Part shown: piece by piece, positions 54,481 to 64,000 of the stretch
How the letters are laid out: each line of letters opens with the position of its first letter
Numbering within the stretch: the first letter of the stretch is position 1
Source of the DNA: Zygnema cylindricum
Lineage: Eukaryota; Streptophyta; Zygnematophyceae; Zygnematales; Zygnemataceae
Direction of reading: 5' to 3'
NCBI GenBank assembly: GCA_037447655.1
Contig: JBBHKE010001178.1
Span: 186,001 to 250,000, forward strand
DNA: 64,000 nucleotides
Position numbers and translations under genes: made by a program
Notes under the pieces: model-generated
Seen by the model: the letters and a program-made list of their open reading frames with translations, nothing else
Databases searched by the model: none
What the model was told of the DNA's origin: nothing

Positions 54481-56806
54481 TTATGCTAAAGATACTCCAG
54501 AACTCAATGCATCCTTTGATTGAAATGAGAATTGTGAAACAGCACAATCAGCAGTCAAAACACTGGTGGAAATAAATTTGTGAGCCTCTTCCAGACTGGC
54601 ATCACCAGCGCTTAAACCCGATGACATAGACGCCATCAACGAGCTCAAAGCCGAGTAGTCAAGAGATTGCTCAGAGCTGCAGAGGGAGAGTGGGAGGGAG
54701 AGAGAGAGAGAGGGAGAAAGAGGGAGAGAGAGGGGGGGAGAGGGGGGGAGAAAGAGAGAGGGAGAGAGGAGGGACGGGGGGGGAGAGAGAGAGAGAGAGT
54801 CAGCAATATTTCAGAAGGTGACTGGAAAATGAACAGAAAATGGTAATCCACGAAATGTGCATGAGTGCACCAGTGCAAAAAATTGATCAAAAGCAGACGT
54901 CCACATTAACTTACATAGATTCCCTGTAAAACTAAACTGAACCGGTGATATAAGTTAACCATCATGCCAGTTGAGCACAGACAAACAAGTACATCGACAA
55001 ACAAATTCACATCGACAAACAAATTCACATGTGGACAAAATCACAATACCTGCTTTCTTGATACGATTGTCCAATCACTCCATGGATAACCGAAGTATGC
55101 TGGACGTCCAAAATGTCGAGGTTCATATGTACCTCTGCATCGTCTGCCTCCTGCAGAGCTGGAGTTGCAATTCTTAGACGAACCTCCCCTTCAAATAGAC
55201 CCTCAATTTGAACTCTATAAACATCTACATCAAAATCCCCGGCCTTCTCATAGGCCTCAAATGACACAGCAGCGTCACCTTCGAAGAGACTTGCTTCATC
55301 TCCCAGAGTAAGGTGAGGAAGCACAGTCCCATCGACTGTGATGGACTGAAGAAAACCATCCCCTCTCTCCTGAGCTGGACCTCGACGTGCAGAAAGTACC
55401 ACAGAATGGGCCTTTCCATTCTTAACCCAAAAGAATGACAACTCTCTGCAAACTCACAAAAATTTGAAAGGTCAGACTTCAGATATTATTTAAAAAAACG
55501 CAAACAAGTGCAATACATAACAGTATAGCTGTATGTCAGCTATATACACAAGTACTTTCGGGTTCATGGGCAGTCTAATATGCATCACCATCAAATATGA
55601 ATCAGAAACATGAAAGAAACAAAGATAGCATAAGGAAAGCATTCAAAGAACCCTGTCATAATCCTAGAGCTATTGACCCATCTGAGCAGGATAAAGTAGA
55701 GTAGTGATGTAGATGAATAATGTAGGTTTCCGATGATGATAAATTGTGACGAGAATGTAGCTTTGTACAACTTTCTTTCCAGGCAGACTTCAAAAAGAAA
55801 GACATGTAGTCCTGAGTGTGCTGTCCACACAGAAAAGGGGGAGAGGGAGAGGGAAAGAGAGAGGGAGAGGGCAGAGAGAGAGTCTTTGTTCACCTGATCC
55901 ATGAACGCACAGGTTTAACGTCAGAAGATGGCATGTTCACGACATAACCACTGAGGAGCATGTTTATATGAAAATCTCTGTCCGTCAGAAGGCAGAAACT
56001 TGTAGGCAGTAGAGGCAATATCTCTCCATCTGGATTCAAAAGAAACTACCGACTGTGAGCACAAATGAGGAAAACATTCAATTTTAACGTCAAGCGGGGC
56101 AAAGAACGGAGTCTCATAATTGAAATGGAACAAAGAACCACACATGAACAGCATATAATTTCCCTTGAATCGTGACGTCTTTAAACTGATTGGTTGAGAC
56201 TGGTTTGTTTCAACTGTTTTCATAAAAAAGGCAGCAGATGCAGCTTTCGAAAACATTCGGAAGGAAAGACGGGGTCAGAAAAATAAATGTCAAGCAAAAA
56301 ATGCAAGAACACATAAATAACATAACATAACATAACATAACACAACATAGGATATGTAACATTCACAAGCATACGAGAAAATAAAGCAGAGAGATATGTA
56401 AACACCTGTGTTAAGTTTGGTCGTCTCCACGGCTGAGTAGCCGGAGACAACTTGGAAACTGCAAAAGAAACAATAATCTTTTCTAAGCAGGATATCGTAT
56501 ACAAGCAGATATATTCCAATATCAAACAAAAACACGCTCGAACAGAGGAAACATTGAGTGCATTTGGAATAAATGCAGAAAAATTGCAGGATTGATATGT
56601 AAGAGAAAACAACGCCAAGATTTAGTATGAGATGAATAATGATTGCTTTATGATATTTCTACAACCTCGGCACAGACAAAAACGATGTTCGTTTTCAGAA
56701 GGAAGCAATATACTGGCAAGGAAATCTTCATCTTATCAACTCACAATAAACATAACAACGCTCCCAATACGAACGACATAGCCAATAAACTCCTTTCTTC
56801 CGCCAT
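54481..56806 (-). CDS. Secreted root-cap/LEA-related protein
   Basis: Exons in transcription order: 56806-56745, 56458-56406, 56029-55894, 55445-55050 and 54676-54481, phase-consistent throughout (280 residues). It begins with a signal peptide (MAEERSLLAMSFVLGALLCL, cleavage after about residue 27). It then carries features I associate with the plant Root_cap family: FCLLTDRDFHINMLLSGY, where family members read roughly FxLVSDxxLxINAxFIG; RSWIRELSFFWVK; a beta-rich middle; HGVIGQSYQ, where members have GVLGQTY; and the C-terminal STSVLTADCAVSQF. Such proteins are apoplastic and of unknown biochemistry. The Cys-rich N-terminal part of some relatives is missing. The frame changes at 56030/56029 were resolved by phase: another acceptor 16 bp upstream (CGGTAG) does not fit. 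A missed exon between 56406 and 56029 is possible. Confidence 0.7.
54681..54800 (-). repeat. 120-bp polypyrimidine tract at the last 3' splice site
   Basis: On the gene's strand this is almost pure CT with C runs and it ends in CTCTGCAG, directly before the final exon of the root-cap-like gene. A second CT-rich tract (55830-55885) lies just after the donor of the third exon. Confidence 0.75.
56312..56346. repeat. (CATAA)n microsatellite
   Basis: About six CATAA units, the last ones degenerate, lie in the second intron of the root-cap-like gene. Confidence 0.85.
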
Positions 56807-57515
56807 GTCCAAAAGCTCGAGATGAAACTAGAAATGTACTGTAACCACAAATGCTATGCTTCTCTGCGCTTATTTTTTTAAGGCAATTTCGCCAGTAAAT
56901 CAGTATCTTTTTTTGTTTTTTGGTTCTTTCCTTCGTTGTCTAGTCACCAAAACCTAACGAATTCCAATCCAAGGACTGTCTACAAACAAAGTGCGGTTCT
57001 ATGATTTCAGCCAACTTTGTATCGTCCAACCGAAACAAGCATGGATTTCCAGTTGGAGACGGCTGGAATTCAATCGGGAACGTGAAAATGATTGAAATGC
57101 GAGAACCGTACACAGCTGGCAAATAAATACGAATATGGGTGTGTCCCCATGTACTTGTAACTTAGCGAAATTACTTTGTATTTTAGCGCGGATCCGCCGG
57201 ACCCGGTGTTCAAGTGTCCCTATGTCTGTAAGGACGAAATCGTAACTTACGCTTGTGACGATTTTGAGTCGAGCAGGACGCCAGATTCTTCCTCATAGTG
57301 CAGCCGTATGCCGAGTCACCACATGGATGACTCTTCCTCAATTGGAGTAAATTAGGGATGGTTCCTGCTAAGGGATGAAGTGCTTGTAAAAATTAGACAC
57401 CAAAAGGCTTACACCGCTCATCTCTATTAGTGTTGATAACACTAATTTTGTCGCTGCGTTTTTGGCCAAAAATCATAAACTAGTATTATTGACATTATAA
57501 TGGAATTAGTCGGAC
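56807..57515. other. Upstream region of the root-cap-like gene
   Basis: This contains its promoter and leader. A 60-codon minus frame at 56940-57122 has fairly complex composition but no splice sites or known domain, and I do not call it. CTATTAGTGTTGATAACACTAAT near 57424 contains a small inverted repeat (TTAGTGTTGATAACACTAA). Confidence 0.4.
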
Positions 57516-57943
57516 AAATATTGGGTACGGGTAAAATCATATCGCTATAAGTTCGATATTCAATATATCGATTATCGATCGGTCAAAGGCCTCGATATAT
57601 CTCACCGGGACCAACATATTATATTGCGATATATTTGGTACAAGGTGGGTGTCCGTACAGATCCAGTCCGTGATATCGTACGGAAAATCGTACGGACCCC
57701 CCCACTCAGCGGGTGCCACAAAGGGGGGAGGGGGGGGGAGGGGGGGGGGGTTGGATTTTTTTTTTTTGACCTAGCGTCACTTCGATATATCACGATTGAA
57801 ATATATCGTGATATCGGCCGATATATCACAGAAATATCGCGATATTAAGATCCTCGATATATCGAAGCGATATATCGATTATCGAGTACCCAAATTTAGG
57901 TACATATCGAATATCGGCAAGGGGCCCTCGATACCCAACATTA
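57516..57943. mobile_element. TATCG-rich miniature element, second subfamily
   Basis: The ends are AATATTGGGTACGGG on the left and, read in reverse complement, TAATGTTGGGTATCGAGG on the right, a decayed inverted repeat. The interior is packed with CGATATATCG palindromes and ATCGTACGG motifs and has a 50-bp G-rich run at 57720-57750. It shares subterminal logic with the 45029 element (GGACCAACA next to TATATCG) but differs in sequence. There is no coding capacity. Confidence 0.55.
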
Positions 57944-59025
57944 TAATTAACTCTAATATGGATTTTTTTCATGTAGTTTGTTAACCACTTTATATTATAT
58001 TAGTAAGTGTTGGCGCTAAGTACGACAAAGTATGTTTTAGTACAAAACTTCCGCATGACATCTCATTTCTTAAAGTTGTGTATCGTAATAAATCAAATCG
58101 CGATAAACTCGATATTTCATATGCCGAATATTGAACTATGAAAGGGCTCGATATATCGCTTTAGGACCAACAAAAAATATCGCGATACATTTGGTGGGAG
58201 GTCATACCGCCGTGAGTTATAAGGTGTTACACGTTGAGGGCTTTACATAGGCATGTTAGTTGCGTCTAGAACTGAGACTTGAACGCAAAGAAGAGTAGAT
58301 AGGCGATAAGTATCTAATACATTTATATGAAAAGAGAGAAGGAAGAAAAGGTAAAGAAAGAATAAGGAGTAAGAAGGAAGGAGAAAAAAGTCAGTTGCCG
58401 ACAAAATCTTAAAGCAATTTACTTACAAAAAGAACCAGAAATTGTGATTGTCATTGAGTCATTGCCCAAAAAGGAAAAACGTTATAGCTAGTCAATTTTG
58501 AGGACGTACATTCCATTTTTTTTTTCTTTAGCCATAATATAGATTGCCAAAATTAGTTTCAATTTTAAGTCTTCATCGTATATTAATTTTAATAATGATT
58601 GTTATTATTTTTGTTATGATTATAATTTGGTAAAGATAACCAAGATAGAACCATCACATTAGCTAGATCGACATCGCAGTCTATACCTGATTTGAATGGA
58701 AAAAATGCCGAAAAATACAAATACTTCAAAAAATTATTGTCATTTCAAAAAGTGTCATTATACATAATAAAAAAAGGGGGCCGACTTTATTAAAAAGCCC
58801 GATGGCAAACCATCTGAGTCCATGGGAACAAAAGGAAGTAGCATTGCTAAAATCGAAAAACCTCATGACGGGGGAATAAACAAAAAAGAAAAAAAAGGCA
58901 CAAACAACGAAAAGACGAAAAAAATGGCAAGGAAATCGAAAACACCCAAAAAAGCAAAACCAGACAAACAAAACATCAAAGGAAAAATCGAACATGTATC
59001 AAAAAAATAGAAAACCCCTACATAA
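57944..59025. other. Non-coding DNA with another element fragment
   Basis: AAAGTTGTGTATCGTAATAA at 58073-58092 and CTCGATATATCGCTTTAGGA at 58147-58166 look like the end and subterminal part of the same miniature element family. A purine-rich run sits at 58328-58390. Positions 58770-59025 may be the 3' tail of the retrotransposon to the right. No gene was found. Confidence 0.4.
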
Positions 59026-61050
59026 CTAAAAATCTACGGAAAGCAACCACTTAAGTCCCCGAATCCCGGAGGAGCACGAGGAGAGAGTTATGGAACACGT
59101 CGTCGATCTATAACTGCAATAGACGATCGAAGTAAGATAGAAGCATGCACCCGTTGTAGGGCCACGGAAAAAACGTTGCCGATAAAAAGAAGTAAGTACT
59201 AAAACAAAGGATCCCAGGTCCTCGCCGCTCGAACGAGCACCGACCACAAGCACGGAAGAACTCGTCCAAAGCCTCACCCAAACAACCAAATGTTTCGACC
59301 GCACTCGTAATGAAGCCATCCATAGCGTCGTGGCGGCATAATCACGCTCCTTCCTCTTAGCTGCGTCACGGGCGGCCACTGCCACATGCCAAACCGCTTG
59401 ATTGACGATTGTATTTGAGGTAGGTTCGCCAAAACAATGTCACCAAATGTACGACGCGCACCATCAAGTAATACAAGGTCAATCCGACACAAAAGAATAA
59501 TGTGAGAGACCTCCCGACGAACATAAAATCCCCCCTCAGAAGCGATAGAAGCGATGGTGTCTCGAATCGTGTCGTGCGCCTGAATAAATTCACCCTCGAG
59601 GGAGCAACAAAGCAAATGGACCCCGTCGGACTCGAGAACGTGGCCACATGAGCAAACAAGAGAGTTAAGCAAAGGTGGGTGAGGGAAGCCAAGCCGAAAC
59701 TTGAGGGCCGTGGTGAACTGAGCCGTGGTGAAACAAAGGGTGGATAAGATAGAGACAGCCAATAGCTAAGCTCCAGATCCAGGTCCGCCAAGAGAGAGAA
59801 AGCGTGCACGCGAAGAATCAGAAGGAAGCGCCTCGAGAAGCTCGGATTTAATAGCGGCGACAACCCGATCAGAAATGGATTCCTGAAACGCGTAATTGAT
59901 GTCGTAACCAGAGTGGAAAAAATCGGCATGTCTTCGATAGCAACTGGATTAAAAAAATGTGATGCATCCAAAAATGACAGCTGGAAGGCGAGCTCACCAT
60001 CCGAAACACGAGGAATAACGGTCGCAAGAATAGGAGTGTCCCCGCCCAAAAAACGAGAGAAAATAGTGGAAGCAACAAGGAACAAACTTCCCAAATAGGC
60101 GGCTGGAGCAACACGCGCTGTCAAGAGTAAACCGAAACCGCCAGCAGAGACACAAAGAGAGGCTTGGATTTGGGCTGCAGGCCCAGACTCGCGATCAAAA
60201 GCCCCACGGCCCAACAAAACGTGAAAGACATCCACGAGACGATCATCAAATGTAGAAAGTGAGGACACAAATGATGGGGTGGGGGGGGAAGTGCGAGTCA
60301 GGTAGGAGGGCTGGTGGGGGAAAACTGTGTCAAAAGACCGAAAGCCACTTGGGGATCAAAAAGGTGAGGAAGGTCGTCCACGTGAGACAAATCTGTCTGA
60401 AGAGCGGAATCAAGGAATTTCGTGACGTATGGATCGAAACCGAGCAGGCAACCTAACACACCAATTTCTACTCCGGGTGGAGGAGGATTCTGAAACCAAG
60501 AGGGGGAGTGAAAGGAGGAGGAAAAGAACGAGGGGACTAAACAACATATTTAGAGGGTTGGACCGAAAGATTGAGTTCGGCCAAACGAGCCTTGAAAAAA
60601 TTATAGGCCGGTATAACTTGGTCCGAAGGACCAATAATGTGTGTGTTGTTCGCAACTGAAGGGAAGAGGCAAGAAGGGTAAGCAACCGCGAAAGCTCGGA
60701 GGGCGCGGTAATGGGCTAGGGCAAATAAGGGGCCCCCAAGAGGATCATCCTGACGAGTGCCAGTTGTGGAGGAATGTGGGACAAAATCATCATCAATGGA
60801 GAAAGAGAGGCTATTGCTCACAGAATAAAAGGCTCTCACAAAGGGAAATATCTGGACAATCGGGGAAGGTGAAGCCATAAGCGCCGAAAAAATGGCATTC
60901 CGATCCACTATATTGAAAGCATTAGAAACATCCACCTAGAGGACTAACTAATCCGGATGGGCATCTAACAAAGCCCGGATTCCGTGGACCATGGCCTCAC
61001 ACCCCTCCCGGATTGCCACTCCGAGTTGATGAGGAGAGGAATAATCATGG
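59026..61050 (-). pseudogene. Decayed non-LTR retrotransposon (reverse transcriptase and C-terminal region)
   Basis: Read on the minus strand from about 61045, the RT domain begins with GVAIREGCEAM and continues through VDVSNAFNIVDR. Two in-frame TAG codons lie between these (60950-60948, 60938-60936). The conserved RQGDPL segment reads RQDDPL, and the catalytic (Y/F)ADD is VANN, so both metal-binding aspartates are gone. The later part (59366-60268 and 59274-59762, different frames) carries AGGFGLLL.ARVAPAAYLGSL and a Cys/His segment CSCGHVLESDGVHLLCC followed by HDTIRDTIASIA, typical of the C-terminal end of such elements. Frameshifts separate the parts. The element is inactive. No poly(A) tail or target duplication was recognised. 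Confidence 0.8.
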
Positions 61051-61884
61051 AATCCTATACAACACTAACAACACAAAGTCTAGAAACCGTCACCAATGAA
61101 GTAACATTCCTCTCCTCAAACTTCACATGTGCCCGCGTTAGATAAGACAAAGTCTTACTTAATAAAGTCTTATTTTGATAGACAAAATGTGGATAAAATA
61201 TTTAAGACCACATTTTGGTATCTCAGTATTGTCGCTTTCGTTTTGGTTGTCTATTTTTTCTGCCCCTTTATTTTTCCAATCAAAAAGCCATGGCAAGGTT
61301 GTTGAGCAAAAACATGTCATTCGCAAGAAAAACACAAACATAACAAATGCATGGTGGTTGAGACTCAGGTGACATACGAAGTGAGCGTAAGAATAAAAAC
61401 TTAATCTTGAAATTTCAAATGATTTGGAGGTAACAAGAGGTGACGATCATGCTAAGCAATATTTTTTGTTGAAAGAGAGTGTTAGAGCCTAAATGGCAAC
61501 GAAAATGTAAAACTAACTAAACTTCAAGCATAAAAATGAAAAAAAACTGACAACATGTAAGTAAAATGGAAAAAATACTGAAATTTTTACCAACTCGAAA
61601 AGTTTAGAAGCCTTGAAGGATGTCATCTCAATTCATCACCTTCATTGACCCTCAGATGAAAAAAAAAAAACAATCTTCATCTATAGCCCTGCAACAAATT
61701 GAGTTGCATGTTTAAACCACTAGTAGAGTTTAACTTCGGCAATTAGTACAAAGAAGCTTATGAGGGCTTCTACAATATAAAGAAAAAAATGTAAATCGAA
61801 AGAGAGACAGAGAGAGGAGAGAGGAGAGTGGAGAGAGGAAAGAGAAAAAAGGGCCGACAGAGGTGGGAGCTTGAGCCTTAAAAC
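61051..61884. other. Non-coding DNA, nothing recognised
   Basis: AT-rich sequence with A runs and a GA-rich patch at 61799-61860. No exon, RNA gene or terminal repeat was identified. Confidence 0.45.
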
Positions 61885-62060
61885 TAGTGTTGTGTATCGG
61901 TAGCCATTTGCCGATAACCAATATGGCCCTTTGTTGGGCCTAATGATTCTCGATTTATCGGCACAACGTATCGAAACTGGTGGTATCTCGATAAAACACC
62001 GATTATATTGATTTTTAACGCTATGACACCGGTTCGATATGTTGAAATCATTAGGTTTAG
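61885..62060 (+). mobile_element. Left-end fragment of the hAT-like miniature element
   Basis: It begins TAGTGTTGTGTATCGGTAGCC, identical to the 45029 and 5561 copies over the first 17 bp. It continues with CCGATAACCAATATGG and degenerate TATCG motifs before similarity fades. No right end is seen nearby. Confidence 0.6.
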
Positions 62061-62220
62061 GGGAGGTATTTTCTAGGTCTTAATTGATTAAAATAGCTAA
62101 AAGAAAAGCATAGGCAACCTGCCTCCACCTTCTCTCTCTAGCCCCCATACTTGTTGTAGTCATTGAAAGAGATAGAGGGCGGTGGAGCCATGGCTGCCTC
62201 AGCTCTATAGATAGGACTAA

Positions 62221-62240
62221 AGAGTGACCTAAGTCACTCT
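62221..62240. repeat. Perfect 8-bp hairpin
   Basis: AGAGTGAC, a CTAA loop, then GTCACTCT. On the minus strand it lies immediately after the tRNA-like sequence and its T run. Confidence 0.6.
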
Positions 62241-62244
62241 CAAC

Positions 62245-62330
62245 AAAAAGGTAGAGTCCGGCAGGACTCGAACCTCCGACCAGCAGAGCGAGGCGTAGCC
62301 GTCAGCTCTTACGGTCTGTCATAGTAGTCC
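62245..62330 (-). other. tRNA-like Pol III sequence (degenerate tRNA or SINE head)
   Basis: On the minus strand a perfect B-box GGTTCGAGTCC (62274-62264) sits in a T-arm of which four of five pairs form. A TTTTT terminator (62249-62245) follows about 15 bp later. A weak A-box-like AAGAGCTGACGG lies some 37 bp upstream. The acceptor and anticodon stems do not pair properly, so this is not an intact tRNA. A tRNA pseudogene or tRNA-derived SINE are the options. Confidence 0.45.
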
Positions 62331-62399
62331 GTTAAGATACATATTGTTTGATAGCTATTTCAACATTAGCAAGATCATTAATTCGTTCAACGGAATAAT

Positions 62400-62765
62400 A
62401 AATTCAAGACATAGAAACTAGTTGAGTTTTAGTGCGTACGAAACAAATGTACCAGAAATTTGTTATTTTGGACGGCGAACATTAAAAGCCGGTTTGGATC
62501 CAACGATCCGCATCATCGCAAGGATCCCGTAATAGCCGCCTTGGCGGTTTTCGGACGTGACATAACCTGTCGACACGTGGCAAGATATTATTGGGAAGCG
62601 AGAATCCCAGGGAGCGCGAGGACAAGTCTGGAGGAGACAAACGTCCACTCCATGGCCTTGTCGTACACAGGCCGTACAGAAAATACATCGGCCCTAGTAC
62701 CTTTTTGTATTATACAGTCTTCTGATTGGTTCGTACATCAGTAGATAGGGGTTGTGAGAAGGGTT
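62400..62765 (-). mobile_element. Inverted internal fragment of the miniature element family
   Basis: The reverse complement shares CTCACAACCCCTATCTACTGA, then ACCAATCAGA and ACTGT, with 5810-5850 of the first element copy. Further scattered matches include GCCACGTGTC (near 62573 and near 5995). It suggests a larger family member from which the 61885 fragment and this one derive, rearranged relative to each other. Confidence 0.45.
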
Positions 62766-62869
62766 TATGACTTAGAGGATTGAGGAGATAGCGCAACACT
62801 CCCAACAAGCTTGTATAAATATTGACATCTTCGCCACTTGATAATTAATTGCCTGGTTAGGCATTTTTA

Positions 62870-64000
62870 GTGATTCTTTTTGCTATGGACTCAGGGGAGT
62901 CCAGACTGCACAGGGGTGCTGTCAGATTGTCTATTTGCCTGCTTGGGTAGCAGTGATCCAAATTGAAAGAGGGCTAGCCAAAAGCTATCTAGAGGCTTCC
63001 TGAATTCAGTGATCCAATGGGGGACACAAAATTGCAGGTTATGGGCCACCCCTCTAGGGTGGCCATCTTGAACGGATATGGGTTCATTTACTGGGAATCC
63101 ATGATGACAAGGGCATTGTGTGAAAAACGATACAGGGGTATCGTCAGTGGACGAGTGGAATGTCCATCTAAGGGGAACCCACCAAGGTTTGATGGAGTGA
63201 GGTTTTCTGCAGCAACATCTGCTCCAACGGAGGAGACAAACGATGGGGATAGCAGTGTGTCCAAAATGGGGAAAGGAAAGAAGACACCTCTTACTCCTAT
63301 TGCCACGGCACCCGGAGCGGTGGTTGTGAAGACCGAGGAAAACGATATTCAAATGTGGGAGTACACCAACACGAATGCCAAGCATTTCATTCTGAGGCAT
63401 CTCACTCAAGCTTTGGCGACCTCTCATCTTTACATCTTCAAGTCCGAGAAGTTATGGATGACTTTAGTGGAGATTTTTAGAGTAGGTACCATCCAAGAGC
63501 TCCATCTAGTGGAGCAAATGTTGGGGAGTTATACTTATAAAGGAGGGAAGATGTTAGATTCTTATAATGATCTCTCTTGCCTTTATATGGAGATGGAGAG
63601 TGTTGGATGGATAGGCACAATGAAGATGAAAGTAAACACTCTCATCATGAAGCTGCCCGAGGAGTTTGAAAACTTAGTGTACGGAGTGCAAGAAATGGAT
63701 GATAATTCTTCGAAGTGGAACACCGTGGTCCGAATGATACTCGTGTAGGAGAAACACCATCGAGATCCGCAAAGGAGGAAAGAGCGTTCAAGCTCTAGCT
63801 GCCGGAATAGACAGGTGGAGGAAGGATCCGAAGAAGCCGTAAAACAACTTCAAAGAATTTCAATCTAGAGAACCCAAGCCTCCTAACGGTCTTTGCCATT
63901 TGTGCAAAAAGTCGGGACACTTCATAGCTGATTGCATCAAGCTATCAGAGCTAAGCCTCGAACAAAACCGTGGAGGGGGTTCTTCCGGAGGGAAGAAGAA
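62870..64000 (+). mobile_element. Ty1/copia-type retrotransposon fragment (gag), cut by window end
   Basis: Only the start of the element is present: a leader, a gag frame (63017-63748) and, in another frame, a CCHC zinc knuckle at 63883-63960. No LTR or primer-binding site was recognised upstream with confidence. Protease, integrase and RT would lie beyond position 64000 if they exist. Confidence 0.6.
63017..63748 (+). pseudogene. gag: copia-type gag, interrupted
   Basis: ATG 63017 opens 243 codons. The N-terminus carries LNGYGFIYWESMMTRAL, the ..LxGxNYxxW...M...L pattern of copia gag N-terminal domains. The middle fits a UBN2-type gag core (AKHFILRHLTQALATSH, then EKLWMTLVEIF, then KLPEEFENLVYGVQE). 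A TAG at 63746 ends the frame. The expected nucleocapsid knuckle CHLCKKSGHFIADC (CX2CX4HX4C) appears about 140 bp later in a different frame, so at least one stop and one frameshift separate the two. The gag is therefore probably non-functional. Gag would normally form the virus-like particle that packages element RNA. Confidence 0.65.

Noticed and set aside
55921-56256. 111-codon minus frame overlapping the third exon of the root-cap-like gene
   Set aside because: It is out of phase with the flanking exons, and the alternative frame gives the family-like FCLLTDRDFHIN segment and matching phases.
56940-57122. 60-codon minus frame upstream of the root-cap-like gene
   Set aside because: No splice sites that join it to the gene and no known domain; more likely leader or promoter sequence.
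59366-60268. 300-codon minus frame as a functional gene
   Set aside because: It is the C-terminal part of a dead retrotransposon whose reverse transcriptase has stops and lost catalytic residues.
62245-62330. Intact tRNA gene
   Set aside because: The acceptor and anticodon stems do not pair; only the B-box, most of the T-arm and the terminator are convincing.

Overview
The window reads as nuclear DNA of a green plant of the streptophyte lineage. It carries intron-rich genes with GT-AG introns, a nuclear gene for a plastid ribosomal protein with a transit peptide, an ER-type (P2A) plant calcium ATPase, a plant-style NFX1-like protein, and what looks like a plant securin of the PATRONUS/RSS1 type. 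Long AT-rich intergenic stretches, (TA)n arrays, a dead non-LTR retrotransposon and a Ty1/copia gag fragment fit a repeat-rich plant genome. I cannot name the species. A bryophyte, lycophyte or streptophyte alga would fit the moderate introns and mixed repeats.

Layout. 1-7.7 kb is repeat-rich: a purine/pyrimidine mirror region, minisatellites, one orphan exon with good splice sites, a hAT-like miniature element and a 62-bp tandem repeat. 7.7-9.2 kb (+) is a small plastid-targeted protein that I do not recognise. 11.7-18.2 kb (+) is an 11-exon ECA/SERCA-type Ca2+-ATPase with an unusually long, transit-peptide-like N-terminus. 20.1-21.6 kb (-) is plastid ribosomal protein uS10. 26.3-30.9 kb (+) is protein-L-isoaspartate O-methyltransferase with two possible in-frame starts. 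32.6-34.5 kb (-) is the securin-like gene, whose degron-bearing N-terminal unit is tandemly duplicated. About 35.6-47.6 kb is a gene-free, extremely AT-rich stretch with (TA)n arrays, degenerate tandem repeats and one intact hAT-type miniature element (TIRs plus an 8-bp imperfect target duplication). 48.0-52.6 kb (+) is an intronless 1,505-residue NFX1-like zinc-finger protein. 54.5-56.8 kb (-) is a secreted root-cap/LEA-related protein. 59-61 kb (-) is a decayed non-LTR reverse transcriptase. 61.9-62.8 kb holds fragments of the miniature element family and a tRNA-like Pol III sequence. 62.9-64 kb starts a broken copia-type gag that runs off the window.

The host genes are housekeeping or stress-related single genes with no operon-like logic. 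Three neighbouring pairs converge (Ca2+-ATPase/uS10, isoaspartate methyltransferase/securin, NFX1-like/root-cap). Exon models were assembled by hand from reading-frame continuity, splice consensus and remembered family sequence. Every internal exon junction given below is phase-consistent, but none has transcript support here.
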